A DNA stretch of 57,581 bases from Acidimicrobiaceae bacterium (GCA_016845585.1 JAERSO010000054.1:1-57581); one strand, 5' to 3'. Numbered from the stretch's first letter, positions 1-10,601 are shown. The notes: generated by a model from the letters alone, not told the origin. Numbers and translations: made by a program.

Positions 1-426
<426 letters not shown>

Positions 427-476
427 ATCTCCAGAACAGCCGAAGCCGTTCCTTGAATCGGTTTGCGTACTCCCCA

Positions 477-504
477 ATCGCTGTACTGCAAGCAGTACGG
501 CGAT
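477..504 (-). other. rRNA leader hairpin
   Basis: Perfect arms GTACTGC and GCAGTAC (483-489, 492-498) are separated by 2 nt. They extend outward, after one mismatch, by five more pairs (ATCGC/GCGAT, 477-481 and 500-504). The element lies about 50 nt upstream of the 16S 5' end, where rRNA leaders often carry processing or antitermination structures. Its function is inferred from position only. Confidence 0.5.
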
Positions 505-732
505 CGCGTGAGGAGTTTGCGATTACGTTGAGCGTGGCCGCCGCTGGCTAGCGGAGACCAACTTGTTGCCGGCGTCAGCCCGAAGGCTTCCTCCGACGTT
601 CGTCACCACACCGAAGTGCAGTGACTGGCTCGCCGACCCGTTGGACAGGGTCGGCATTACAATTGACAGATAACGCTTCACGTCGCGAAACGTGGAACGC
701 TACCCGCACTCGCTTTTGCGTCCGTCTCTTCC

Positions 733-746
733 GTTTTCAAGGAGCA
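733..746 (-). promoter_or_regulatory. boxA-like rRNA antitermination element
   Basis: On the minus strand the sequence reads TGCTCCTTGAAAAC. This resembles rRNA-leader boxA elements (TGCTCTTTxA core; TTGTTTGAGAACT in mycobacteria), which bind NusB-S10. It lies between the predicted promoter and the 16S gene, as expected. Confidence 0.55.
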
Positions 747-848
747 ATCAGCACCGCAGTGCCGGGCACTCATTCCGCTGGGCAGAAAGTTGGTGCCTGT
801 TGCAAGCTCCTGCGAATGCCTATTGGCATCCGATTGGAGCGAGTTGCT

Positions 849-877
849 ACGTTATCGGGGCCACCAGGGAAGTTCAA
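849..877 (-). promoter_or_regulatory. Putative rRNA operon promoter
   Basis: On the minus strand, TTGAAC (872-877) and TAACGT (849-854) are separated by exactly 17 nt. They match the first three and fifth... positions only partly: TTGA of the -35 and the T-A...T frame of the -10. The start would fall near 842, giving a leader of about 415 nt that includes boxA. Confidence 0.45.
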
Positions 878-1040
878 CCCTGATGCACCAGAATTTCCCC
901 GAACAATCTTGCTGACGCAATGTTGCTCGGAGATGCAGCCCGCAGGAAGTTATCGCTCCCTGTGATGACTCCCACCCGATCGGCCGAAAAACCTGCCGAA
1001 ACAAGGTGTGGCCTTGGTCACGCCTCGACCCGGCGAGGTG

Positions 1041-2309
1041 TCACGCCTCGACGACGGCGAGATGCCGCTGCTTCTTCCCCCGCTGCACCAGGGCGAAACG
1101 GCCGTCCACGAAGGCGAAACCGGCATCGGATGAACCGATCCGGTCGCCGTTCACCCGGATGCCGCCCTGGTCGATCGTCCGGCGCGCATCGCCCTTCGAC
1201 TTGCAGACACCGGTGGCCACGAGCAGATCGACCACCGCTTCGTCGCCGACGGAGACAGACGCGGCGACCGATGTCTCGGGAACGATGCCCCGCAACGCCT
1301 CGAGCCCATCGGCATCGAGATCGCCACCGCCGAAGAGAGCTCCGGCGGCCAGCGTCGCCTTGCGCACCTCGTCAGGGCCGTGGATGAGCTCGGTGACGGC
1401 ATCGGCCAAAGCCGCCTGCGCCACCCGCTTCTCGGGCTCGGCCCTGTGGGCCCCCATGATCTCCTGGACCTCCTCCACCGGCTTCAGGGTGAGCTGGAGC
1501 AGGAAGCGCTCGACATCACGATCATCGGTGCGCAGGAAGTACTGGTGGAACTCGTAGGGCAGCGTGCGCTCGGGGTCGAGCCAGAGCGCACCTCCGGCGG
1601 ACTTGCCGAACTTCGTGCCATCGGCCTTGGTGATCAACGGCCAGCACAAGCCGTGGACGTGATCACCCTCGCGACGGCGGATCAGATCGATGCCGGCGGT
1701 GATGTTGCCCCACTGGTCCGACCCACCGATCTGCATGTCGCAGTCCATGTTGCACTTCAACCACCAGTAGTCGAATGCCTGCAGCAGCATGTAGCTGAAC
1801 TCCGTGTAGGAGATGCCGTGTTCGCTCTCCATGCGGCTCCGCACCGAGTCCTTTGCCACCATCTGGTTGACAGTGGCGTGCTTGCCGACATCACGCAGGA
1901 AGTCGAGGACACTGACGTCTTTGGTCCAGTCGAAGTTGTTCACCAGCTGCACGGAGATGTCTCCACCCACACGGAGCAGACGCTCCACCTGGCCCTGGAT
2001 CCCCGCGACATTGTGCGCCAACGCCTCCGCATCGAGCAGGTTGCGCTCCTCGGAACGACCTCCGGGATCGCCGACCATTCCGGTCGAACCGCCGACGAGC
2101 CCGATCGGCCGGTGGCCATGGTCCTGGAAACGACGCAGGACGAGGATTCCGACGAGATTGCCGAGATGCAGGCTCGAGGCCGACGGGTCGATCCCGTGGT
2201 AGAGCGTCACCGGACCCTCGTCGAGGCGGGCCCGCAACGAGGCCTCATCGGTCGTGTCGTGGATCAGCCCGCGGGCCCGAAGGTCATCGATGATGGCGGC
2301 ACCGGTCAT
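1041..2309 (-). CDS. tyrS: Tyrosyl-tRNA synthetase
   Basis: This class I aminoacyl-tRNA synthetase charges tRNA-Tyr in the cytosol. The 422-aa product has the HIGH-type motif HLGN at residues 48-51, the tyrosine-site segment GGSDQWGN at about 195-202, the KMSKS-type loop KFGKS at 233-237, and a C-terminal S4 RNA-binding domain from about 345. The start at 2309 (MTGAAIIDD) is preferred over an upstream in-frame ATG at 2351 because family N-termini begin about here. A TATCGT -10-like hexamer lies 8 nt upstream, with GAGG in between. The gene is divergent from the PBP gene. In mycobacteria tyrS also lies near mpg and the arg cluster, so the position is conserved. Confidence 0.97.
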   Translation of the reverse strand: MTGAAIIDDLRARGLIHDTTDEASLRARLDEGPVTLYHGIDPSASSLHLGNLVGILVLRRFQDHGHRPIGLVGGSTGMVGDPGGRSEERNLLDAEALAHNVAGIQGQVERLLRVGGDISVQLVNNFDWTKDVSVLDFLRDVGKHATVNQMVAKDSVRSRMESEHGISYTEFSYMLLQAFDYWWLKCNMDCDMQIGGSDQWGNITAGIDLIRRREGDHVHGLCWPLITKADGTKFGKSAGGALWLDPERTLPYEFHQYFLRTDDRDVERFLLQLTLKPVEEVQEIMGAHRAEPEKRVAQAALADAVTELIHGPDEVRKATLAAGALFGGGDLDADGLEALRGIVPETSVAASVSVGDEAVVDLLVATGVCKSKGDARRTIDQGGIRVNGDRIGSSDAGFAFVDGRFALVQRGKKQRHLAVVEA

Positions 2310-2353
2310 GAGCCTCAACGATATGCGGGGGTGCCGAGGTTCGGGACGCAATT

Positions 2354-2370
2354 CCCGTCAGAATGACGGG
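2354..2370. promoter_or_regulatory. Perfect palindrome abutting the PBP start, overlapping a -10-like hexamer
   Basis: CCCGTCA-GAA-TGACGGG has perfect 7-bp arms and a 3-nt spacer, and ends one base before the PBP ATG at 2371. It covers CAGAAT (2359-2364), a -10-like hexamer 6 nt from the ATG. The geometry would suit an operator on a leaderless promoter, but no regulator is identified. Confidence 0.4.
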
Positions 2371-4830
2371 ATGCGCCGATTCCGACGTCCCTTTCTCGCG
2401 CTCCTGGTCGCGCTGCTCGTGGCCACGGCGTGCTCGGTGGAGACCAAAGACTTCGACACCCTGTTCGGGGAGGACTTCTCGGTCGGTGAACTCGAGACCG
2501 CCCAGTCGTCGCGGGTGTTCGACCGAAACGGCGTGCTCATCACCGAACTCCGCGGCGAGCAGAACCGCCGCGACATCACGTTCGAGGAGATCCCGCCACT
2601 GATGTACAACGCAGTGGTCGCCATCGAGGACGAACGCTTCTGGGACCATGCCGGCGTCGACCTCAAGGCCATCCTCCGCGCCGCTCGCTCCAACGTCGGG
2701 GCCGGCGGCGTCAGCCAGGGCGGCTCCACGATCACGCAGCAGTACGTCGGCAACGTCTTCCTCGACCGCTCCGAACAGACCGCCGGTCGAAAGATCGAAG
2801 AGATCTTCATGGCCCGCCGGTTCGAGCAGCGCTACACGAAGGAGTTCATCCTCGAGCGCTACCTGAACTGGGTGTACTTCGGGAACGGCGCGTACGGGGT
2901 CGAGGCCGCGGCACGCGAGTACTTCGGGCCGCCGAGCTGTGCCACCCAGACGAACGCCAACCAAGAGGACGACCGCGACTGTCTGAAGGTGGATGAGCTC
3001 ACCATCGTCGAGGCCGCCACGATTGCCGGCCTCATCCAGGCACCGAGCCGGTTCAATCCGCACACCAACTATGACGCTGCTCGTGACCGCCGCGACCTCG
3101 TGCTCCTGCGGATGTACGCCAACGAGTACATCACCGAGGAGGAGTACAACGCGGCGTTGCTCGAGCCGATCGACCTGGTCGCGGACGTCAGCATTCTCGA
3201 AGAGGAGTACCCGGCAGCGCACTTCGTCGAGGATGTGAAGCAGTGGTTCCTCGGGAATCCAGCGTTCGGACCAACCCGCGAAGACCGCACCCGCCTGCTG
3301 TTCGAGGGCGGCCTCGACATCCACACCACGATCGACCTCAGCCTTCAGGCCGAAGCCGAAGCCGGTGTCGAGCGGGTGCTGCCACAGTTCCGCGATGACG
3401 GCACGCCCAACCCAGATGCCGCCGCCGTCATCATGGGCACGACGCCCGAGGACGACGGCCACATCCTCGCCATGGTCGGGGGACGCGACTTCTTCGGTGG
3501 CGACGAGGATGCCAAGTTCAACCTGGCCAGCGGATCGGGTCGCCAGGCCGGATCATCGATGAAGCCCATCGGTTTGGCAGCGGCGCTGTCGATCGGCATT
3601 CCCATCACCGAGGTCTACGACGCCACGAGTCCACTCGTCGTTGAGAAGGTGTGCGGCCCGAAGTGGACCGTGCGCGGCGGCACCGATGGAGACAGCACGC
3701 TCGCGGCGGGCACCACCTACTCGCGCAACACCGTCTACGCCCAGGTCATGCTCGACATCGGCCCGGCACGTTTCGTGCAGATGGCCGAGGATCTCGGCAT
3801 CGGCGAGGACCGCATCCAGCCCGTGTGTGCCGCAATCCTCGGCACCGAGAACGTGAACATGGTCGAGATGGCCACGGTCTACTCGACCTTCTCCCGTCAG
3901 GGCACCCGGGTCGACCCGGTCTATGTCACCCGCATCATCAACAACGACGGCACGCCGCTCTACGAGCACCAGCTGGAGAGTGCCAGCGTCCTCAATGCCA
4001 CGGTCGCCGCCCAGCTCACCTGGGCGCTGAGCACCGTCGTTCGGTACGGCACCGGCACGCGTGCGGCGCTGGATGATTGGCCGGCGGCCGGCAAGACCGG
4101 CACCGCGCAGAACAACGCCGATGCGACCTTTGCGGGGTTCACGTCTCAACGCGCCACCGCGATCTGGGTCGGGTATCCACAGGAGCAGAAGCCGATGCTC
4201 ACCGAGTTCCACGGCGAGAAGGTGCAGGGTGGCACCTTCCCTGCGCTCATCTGGCATGAGCTGATGACCGCGGCGATGCGTGGGCAGCCGGCCGTCGAGT
4301 TCCCGACACCACCCGGGAGCTCCACCACCACGACGTTGCCGGAGATCCCGGAGGAGGCCACCGTTCCGGAACTCGTCGGGAAGCCGTTCTTCGATGAGGC
4401 CACCCTGCTCCTGCTCGAGGAAGGCGTCTTCACCATGGAAGGTGTCGACGTCGAGTCCTGGACGCATGAACCTGGCACGATCATGTTCCAGTCACCGCCG
4501 GCGGGTGCCGTCGTGCCGGGCGGTACGCCGATCATCGTCGAAGTGGCGATCGAGCCCGAACTCTTCCCCATCCCGAGCGTCCTCGGTCTCAGCGAGGCCG
4601 AGGCCAAGGGTGTGATCGCCGCCGCCGGTTTCGGCATCGACGTCCAATACCTGGCCAACCCGGATGGCGGGGATGATCCCGTCATCGGCGCCGTCTGGTC
4701 ACAGAACCCCGAGGGCGAGTCCGAGGGTGATGCACAGACGATCGTCACCATCTTCGTCGAGCCCGAGCCGCCACCCCCCACGACCACGAGCTCTACCACA
4801 ACGACCACTGAGGCACCACCGGATGAGTAA
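2371..4830 (+). CDS. Class A penicillin-binding protein with PASTA repeats
   Basis: This bifunctional peptidoglycan glycosyltransferase and DD-transpeptidase acts outside the membrane. The 819-aa product starts with a basic and hydrophobic segment ending ATAC (Cys21), which looks more like a lipobox than a plain anchor. The glycosyltransferase domain shows EDERFWDHAGVD (catalytic Glu near 86) and GGSTITQQ (about 117-124). The transpeptidase domain has SSMK (Ser395, Lys398), SRN (451-453) and KTG (575-577). Two PASTA repeats follow (about 663-728 and 731-800), then a Thr/Pro-rich tail. The start at 2371 was chosen for the signal peptide; longer in-frame starts would read through the tyrS promoter. 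The next gene overlaps its stop by 8 nt. Confidence 0.93.
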   Translation: MRRFRRPFLALLVALLVATACSVETKDFDTLFGEDFSVGELETAQSSRVFDRNGVLITELRGEQNRRDITFEEIPPLMYNAVVAIEDERFWDHAGVDLKAILRAARSNVGAGGVSQGGSTITQQYVGNVFLDRSEQTAGRKIEEIFMARRFEQRYTKEFILERYLNWVYFGNGAYGVEAAAREYFGPPSCATQTNANQEDDRDCLKVDELTIVEAATIAGLIQAPSRFNPHTNYDAARDRRDLVLLRMYANEYITEEEYNAALLEPIDLVADVSILEEEYPAAHFVEDVKQWFLGNPAFGPTREDRTRLLFEGGLDIHTTIDLSLQAEAEAGVERVLPQFRDDGTPNPDAAAVIMGTTPEDDGHILAMVGGRDFFGGDEDAKFNLASGSGRQAGSSMKPIGLAAALSIGIPITEVYDATSPLVVEKVCGPKWTVRGGTDGDSTLAAGTTYSRNTVYAQVMLDIGPARFVQMAEDLGIGEDRIQPVCAAILGTENVNMVEMATVYSTFSRQGTRVDPVYVTRIINNDGTPLYEHQLESASVLNATVAAQLTWALSTVVRYGTGTRAALDDWPAAGKTGTAQNNADATFAGFTSQRATAIWVGYPQEQKPMLTEFHGEKVQGGTFPALIWHELMTAAMRGQPAVEFPTPPGSSTTTTLPEIPEEATVPELVGKPFFDEATLLLLEEGVFTMEGVDVESWTHEPGTIMFQSPPAGAVVPGGTPIIVEVAIEPELFPIPSVLGLSEAEAKGVIAAAGFGIDVQYLANPDGGDDPVIGAVWSQNPEGESEGDAQTIVTIFVEPEPPPPTTTSSTTTTTEAPPDE

Positions 4831-5353
4831 CCGCTACTGGACACCGGGCCGCCTCGGGCTCGGAGCCATGGTCATCGCCATGATCGCGTTCTGGGGCTGG
4901 ATCTACATCTTCGCCTCGCGCGAAAATGTGGACCGCTTCGCCGATACGGCCTACGCCGACGCGGCCGAGCCAATGTGTGCCGCCATCCAGGCCGAAATCG
5001 ACGCGCTGCCCCCGGGGCACACCACCTCGACACCGCAGGAACGGGCCATGCACGTGCGCAGCGGCACCGACCTCACGATCGAGATGGTGGCCGAACTCCG
5101 CGCCCTCGTCCCCCTCGTCTCGGATCCCGAGGATCTCGACCGGCTCGGCAGCTGGTTCGAGGACTGGGACGCCTACATCGCGGACCGCGAGGCCCACGTG
5201 GTTCGGCTCAACGAGGCGACCGACGAGACCGACGACCGCGACCTTGCATTCCTCGTCTCCGAGCGTGTGTCAGGCGGTTTCTACACGGCCCGGATGGACG
5301 GACTCGCGAACGTCAACGACATGGCCTCCTGCCACGTCCCCCAGGACATCTAG
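4823..5353 (+). CDS. Small single-pass membrane protein, unknown function
   Basis: The 176-aa protein has one hydrophobic helix (about 12-31) after a short basic N-terminus, then a soluble acidic domain of about 145 residues rich in Asp and Glu, with two cysteines (one near 50, one near the C-terminus). It starts at ATGAGTAA, overlapping the PBP stop by 8 nt, so it is almost certainly translationally coupled to the PBP and made with it. That suggests an envelope role. No family was recognised. An in-frame ATG at 4664 is rejected because it lies deep inside the PBP gene. Confidence 0.75.
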   Translation: MSNRYWTPGRLGLGAMVIAMIAFWGWIYIFASRENVDRFADTAYADAAEPMCAAIQAEIDALPPGHTTSTPQERAMHVRSGTDLTIEMVAELRALVPLVSDPEDLDRLGSWFEDWDAYIADREAHVVRLNEATDETDDRDLAFLVSERVSGGFYTARMDGLANVNDMASCHVPQDI

Positions 5354-5363
5354 TTCGGACGCT

Positions 5364-5394
5364 GGGGTCAGACCCCTGTCCCGTCAGGGGACAG
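5364..5394. terminator. Bidirectional terminator-like palindromes at a convergent gene end
   Basis: Two overlapping palindromes lie here: GGGGTC-A-GACCCC (5364-5376) and CTGTCCC with GGGACAG (5376-5382, 5388-5394). The NUDIX stop codon (5384-5386) lies inside the second loop region, and the plus-strand gene ends 10 nt before. The 11-mer ACGCTGGGGTC recurs in the palindrome at 43513-43549. There is no long T-run, so factor-independent termination is not assured. Confidence 0.5.
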
Positions 5395-5998
5395 GTCGGG
5401 CCGAACCGGCGGGCGCCAGCCGGCGAGCCAGAGCGAGGCCCTTGGCGGCCAGGCGCTGGAGGCCGGGATCGGCACCGAGCGCCGGAAGCTCGGAGGGCGC
5501 AACCCAGCGCTGTGCCTCCGACTCGTGGTTGGCGTCGATCTCCGCACCTTCGGGAGCGAGGACGACGAAGCGCACATCGTGATGGAAATGCGCGTCCTCG
5601 TTCGGCGGACGGACCTCGTGGATGTCGAGATCCACGGCGACCGGCCAGACACGCAGGCCGGTGATACCGGTCTCCTCTTCGGCTTCTCGGAGTGCCACCG
5701 CCGGGAGATTGGCGTCGCCATCGGCATGACCCCCCGGCTGGACCCAGATCTGCAGCTTGGTGTGGAACAGCACCAGGGTGCGTTGCAGATCGGCGTGCGC
5801 CACGAGTGCGCTGCCCGTCAGGTGACCGGGTCGTTCGGCGCGGTCGAGCGGGAAGGGACGTTCGGCGATCAGCTGGCGCATTCGCGCTCGCTCGCCCATC
5901 AGCGCCGGGTCGTCGACCGGGGAGATCGCCGCCCAGGCATCCCCGACACGATCTGATGGGGCGAGCCGAGGATCGCCGGCGGTCAGGAGTTCGGGCAT
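5384..5998 (-). CDS. NUDIX hydrolase
   Basis: The 204-aa protein carries a NUDIX box at residues 90-112 ending REAEEETGI, which supplies the metal-binding glutamates for hydrolysis of a nucleoside diphosphate linked to another group. The substrate is unknown. The first Glu of the canonical box (GX5E) is Ala96 here; the rest is intact. The start at 5998 (MPELLTAGD) is the first Met after the mpg stop at 6040. A start slightly upstream at a GTG is possible. It is the last gene of the arginine-mpg transcript, about 40 nt behind mpg, and its stop lies in a palindromic terminator. Confidence 0.85.
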   Translation of the reverse strand: MPELLTAGDPRLAPSDRVGDAWAAISPVDDPALMGERARMRQLIAERPFPLDRAERPGHLTGSALVAHADLQRTLVLFHTKLQIWVQPGGHADGDANLPAVALREAEEETGITGLRVWPVAVDLDIHEVRPPNEDAHFHHDVRFVVLAPEGAEIDANHESEAQRWVAPSELPALGADPGLQRLAAKGLALARRLAPAGSARPVP

Positions 5999-6039
5999 CT
6001 GGTGAACGTAGGCCGTCAGGCGATCCGGCGAGAACTCGG

Positions 6040-6630
6040 TCAGTTCCCCACAGGCGGGCGACTGACGTCGGGGATGCCGGGAACGGCCCAGCGCCAGCGC
6101 AGGTCCCCGCCCTTGGACAAACCCACGCGCACGCCCTGCGCTGGTCGGGCCGGCGGCGGGGTGCCGTCGTCGCGGATCGAGACCCCCATCTCGGCGGTCG
6201 TCAGATCCAGGCCACCGTGATCGCCCTCGATGCCCAGCGCCTGGCACAGCTTCGCCGGGCCGGAACAGAGGTCTCGTGGGCGCCTCGCCCTGGTGCGTCG
6301 CTCGGTCATCTCGTCGACACCGGTGAGCGGCGTGCCAGCCCTGAGCAGTACCGCGCCAGCCGTGCCTGACCTCTCGGCCACGACGTTGGCACACCAATGC
6401 ATGCCATAGGTGAAGTACACGTAGAGATGACCTGGACGGCCGAACATGACCTCCGTCCGAGGCGTCGGGCCACGGTAGGCGTGGCTACCCGGATCCTCGC
6501 TACCGCAGTACGCCTCGACTTCCACGATTCGGGCCGAACCGATGGGCGTCACCAGGACCTTGTTCAGGAGCTCGGGTGCGAGCTCCAGCGCCGGGCGGGC
6601 GAAGAACCGTCGCCCGAGCCGTTTGCTCAT
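6040..6630 (-). CDS. mpg: 3-methyladenine DNA glycosylase (AAG/MPG family)
   Basis: It removes alkylated purines from DNA as the first step of base excision repair. The 196-aa protein shows the family's VEVEAY segment at 36-41, a MFG..G..YVYFTYGMHWC core at about 62-80 that forms the base-flipping pocket, and a CSGPAKL segment in the C-terminal half. The ATG at 6630 lies 7 nt after the argH stop, which fixes the start. The longer open frame to 6774 runs inside argH. mpg also lies beside tyrS and near arg genes in mycobacteria, so this is a conserved neighbourhood. Confidence 0.93.
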   Translation of the reverse strand: MSKRLGRRFFARPALELAPELLNKVLVTPIGSARIVEVEAYCGSEDPGSHAYRGPTPRTEVMFGRPGHLYVYFTYGMHWCANVVAERSGTAGAVLLRAGTPLTGVDEMTERRTRARRPRDLCSGPAKLCQALGIEGDHGGLDLTTAEMGVSIRDDGTPPPARPAQGVRVGLSKGGDLRWRWAVPGIPDVSRPPVGN

Positions 6631-6637
6631 CGCGTGG

Positions 6638-7995
6638 TCACGCGTCCAGGCGGGCGCGGAACCGTTCGATCTGCGCGGCCACGGCCTCGGGAGAACCTCC
6701 ACCTCGGGTGGTGCGGCGGGTGACCGACACCCCGGGCTCGAGCAGTGCAGCCGCCTCGGCGCCCAGCTGCTCATCAGCGGCGACGAGATCGCTCAGCGAT
6801 CCTTCACCGGCGAGCGCCTTGCGCACCTTCTCTCCCACCACGGCGTGAGCCTGGCGGAAGGGCATGCCGCGGGCGACGAGCCATTCGGCGAGGTCGGTGG
6901 CAGCGGCGTACGGCGATGATGCCGCCTCGGCCATGCGGTCGGTGCGGAACGTGACCGTGGAGATCATGCCGTCGAGGGCGAGGAGGGTGAGACGCACCGT
7001 GTCGACCGCGTCGAACAAGGGCTCCTTGTCTTCCTGCATGTCCTTGTTGTACGTGAGTGGCAAACCCTTGAGCGTGGTGAGAAAGCCGGTGAGATGACCG
7101 ATCAGACGGCCGGCCTTGCCCCGCGCCAACTCGGCGATGTCCGGATTCTTCTTCTGCGGCATCATCGACGAACCGGTCGAGAAGCCGTCGTCGAGCTCCA
7201 CGAATGCGAACTCCGCTGAAGCCCACAGGATCAGCTCCTCGCCGATGCGGCTGAGGTGCACGCCGAGCAGCGAAAGGGCAAAGAGGGTCTCGGCGACGAA
7301 ATCACGGTCGGCCACACCATCGAGACTGTTCTCGAAGACGCCGGCGAATCCGAGATAGTCCGCCGTCCTCTCCGGGTCGAGTGGCAAGGACGAGCCGGCG
7401 AGAGCGCCGGCGCCCAGCGCCGACACGTCGACACGAGTACGAGCGTCGGCCAGACGGTCGACATCACGAGCCAGCGCCCAACCATGGGCGAGCAAGTGGT
7501 GCGAGAGGGCGACGGGTTGGGCCTGCTGGAGATGGGTGTAGCCGGGAAGGTAGGCGTCTCCGGCCGCTTCGGCGGCGGCCAGCAGCGTGCGCTGCACCCG
7601 AACCACGAGATCGACGACCTCGTCGATGGCGCCCCGGGTCCAGAGGCGCACGTCGGTGGCCACCTGATCATTGCGGCTGCGACCGGTGTGCATCTTGGCA
7701 CCGGCAGGCTCCAGTTCGGTGATCCGGCGTTCGACCGCGGTGTGGATGTCCTCGTCGTTGACGGCGAACTCGAAGGTCTCGTTCTCGATCTCGGATTCGA
7801 CCGTGTCGAGCGCGGCAATCACCGCATCACGTTCGGCTCCCGTGAAGAGTCCGACATCGCAGAGCATGCGGACATGGGCACGCGAACCGGCGATGTCCTC
7901 ACGGAACATGCGGCGATCGAAGGGCAGCGAATCGTTCAGCGCTTGCAGCGCCTCTGACGGTCCGCCTTCGAAGCGTCCGTGCCACAGTGTGGAGC

Positions 7996-7999
<4 letters not shown>
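6638..7999 (-). CDS. argH: Argininosuccinate lyase
   Basis: It catalyses the last step of arginine synthesis, splitting argininosuccinate into arginine and fumarate. The 453-aa protein opens with [15 protein letters not shown], typical of the family, and contains [12 protein letters not shown] (substrate loop) and the fumarase-superfamily signature [12 protein letters not shown] (about 276-287). The start is GTG at 7999, which overlaps the argG stop as GTGA. The longer frame to 8248 lies inside argG. It is cotranscribed with argG and followed closely by mpg. Confidence 0.97.
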
Positions 8000-9201
<1,202 letters not shown>

Positions 9202-9234
9202 CTCAAGACTTCCCTTCGGGACAGTTCATTTCGT

Positions 9235-9702
9235 TCACGAGTCCATGCCGGCGAGCTCACGGAGGCGAGCCGCCAACCTCTTGCCACCGACGTCTTCGGC
9301 GGCGACGACGATCATCGTGTCGTCGCCGGCGACGGTACCCAGGATTTCGTGCATCCCGGCCCGGTCGAGCGCAGAAGCGACGACATGGGCAGACCCCGGG
9401 GGAGTCCGCAGGACGACGAGGTTGCCGGAGTGGGCGGCATCGGCCATCCAGTCCCCCAGCACGCGCCGCAGATGGTCCTCGGGAGCGACGCGATCAACCG
9501 GCAGTTCCGGGATGGCATAGATCGTCTCGCCGCCTGAGATGCGGACCTTGATCGCCCCGAGTTCGTCGAGGTCACGCGAAACCGTTGCCTGGGTGGCGGC
9601 GATGCCTTCGGTCTCGAGCAGCTCGACGACCTGGCCCTGACTGGTGACCGTGTGTTCCTCCAGGATCGCGGAGATCCGGTGCTGGCGGTGGGCCTTCGTC
9701 AT
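9235..9702 (-). CDS. argR: Arginine repressor
   Basis: This arginine-dependent repressor controls arginine synthesis. The 155-aa protein has an N-terminal winged helix (about 1-70), with the TQATVSRDLDELGAIKV recognition segment, and a C-terminal hexamer and arginine-binding domain with AGDDTMIVVA (about 124-133). It lies 2 nt behind argF inside the operon it should repress. Its expected target is the ARG-box-like palindrome at 15001-15016. Confidence 0.97.
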   Translation of the reverse strand: MTKAHRQHRISAILEEHTVTSQGQVVELLETEGIAATQATVSRDLDELGAIKVRISGGETIYAIPELPVDRVAPEDHLRRVLGDWMADAAHSGNLVVLRTPPGSAHVVASALDRAGMHEILGTVAGDDTMIVVAAEDVGGKRLAARLRELAGMDS

Positions 9703-9704
9703 AC

Positions 9705-10601
9705 CTACTCCTGCGCCTCGTTGAGGAGCCAGGAAAGCAGACCGCGAGCTGCGTGCATTCGATTGGCGGCCTGGATCCAGATCCGGCTCCGGGGGCCATC
9801 GAGCACATCGTCGCTGGCTTCCTCGCCTCGATGGGCGGGAAGACAGTGCAGGAAGATGGCCCCGACCTGAGCGAAGCCCATCATGCGTTCATCGACGGTG
9901 AAGCCCTCGAAGTCCCGACGTCGCTGCGCCGCTTCCTCCTCCTGGCCCATCGAGGTCCAGGTGTCGGTGTAGATCGCGTCCGCTCCGGCCACGGCGTCCT
10001 CGGGTCGATCGAGGATCTCCGGCTCGAGTCCGGTGGCTCGAATGCGATCGAGGTCGGCTTCGGCGAAGGCGTACTCCGGCGGCGTCGAGATCCGGAAGTT
10101 CATCCCGGCGAGGCCGGCGCCGAGAGCAAGGCTGCGAGCGACATTGTTGGCGTCGCCGATGTAGGCAACCGTGCGACCGGCGAGTTCGCTGAACTCGCGG
10201 CGCACCGTGAGCAGATCGGCGAGCGCCTGCATCGGATGCGACTGGTCGCTCAGCAGGTTCACCACCGGCACCCGGTCGACCGCCGCCATGCGCTCGACCG
10301 TGGAGTGCTCGAAGACCCGCGCGCCGATGGCCGCGTGGAAGCCGGCCATCGTGTTGGTGACGTCCTCCACGGACTCACGGGTGTCGAGACCGATCTCGTT
10401 CGCGGCGATGTAGACGGGGTGACCACCGAGCTGCACAACCGCCATCTCCATGGAGTTGCGGGTGCGTGCGGATGGCTTCTCGAAGATGAGCGCCATGCCC
10501 TTCCCGGTCAGGACCTTGGCCGGATCCGGCGCGGCGGCGAGGTCGAGCACCCGGGCGAGCTCTTCAGACGACAGGTCGTCGATCTCCAGGATGTGCCGCA
10601 T
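9705..10601 (-). CDS. argF: Ornithine carbamoyltransferase
   Basis: It makes citrulline from ornithine and carbamoyl phosphate. The 298-aa protein has the carbamoyl-phosphate motif SARTRNS (44-50), HPMQALADL (122-130) and the ornithine-site HCLPAHRG near 258-265. The ATG at 10601 shares one base with the argD stop (TGATG), which fixes the start. The upstream in-frame ATG at 10736 is inside argD. It sits in arginine operon order between argD and argR. Confidence 0.97.
   Translation of the reverse strand: MRHILEIDDLSSEELARVLDLAAAPDPAKVLTGKGMALIFEKPSARTRNSMEMAVVQLGGHPVYIAANEIGLDTRESVEDVTNTMAGFHAAIGARVFEHSTVERMAAVDRVPVVNLLSDQSHPMQALADLLTVRREFSELAGRTVAYIGDANNVARSLALGAGLAGMNFRISTPPEYAFAEADLDRIRATGLEPEILDRPEDAVAGADAIYTDTWTSMGQEEEAAQRRRDFEGFTVDERMMGFAQVGAIFLHCLPAHRGEEASDDVLDGPRSRIWIQAANRMHAARGLLSWLLNEAQE

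Larger units (their letters stand above)
427..1040 (-). other. rRNA operon leader and upstream region, no gene
   Basis: This 614-base stretch lies between the 16S 5' end and the tyrS stop. Short open frames here have no recognisable protein features. It holds a promoter-like pair at 849-877, a boxA-like element at 733-746 and a strong hairpin at 477-504, all in the rRNA direction. A weak stem (CAAGG/CCTTG) at 1002-1016, followed on the minus strand by T-runs, may end the tyrS transcript. Confidence 0.6.

Noticed and set aside
663-668. TTGACA on the plus strand in the rRNA leader.
   Set aside because: No -10 lies at a suitable spacing and no plus-strand gene follows.
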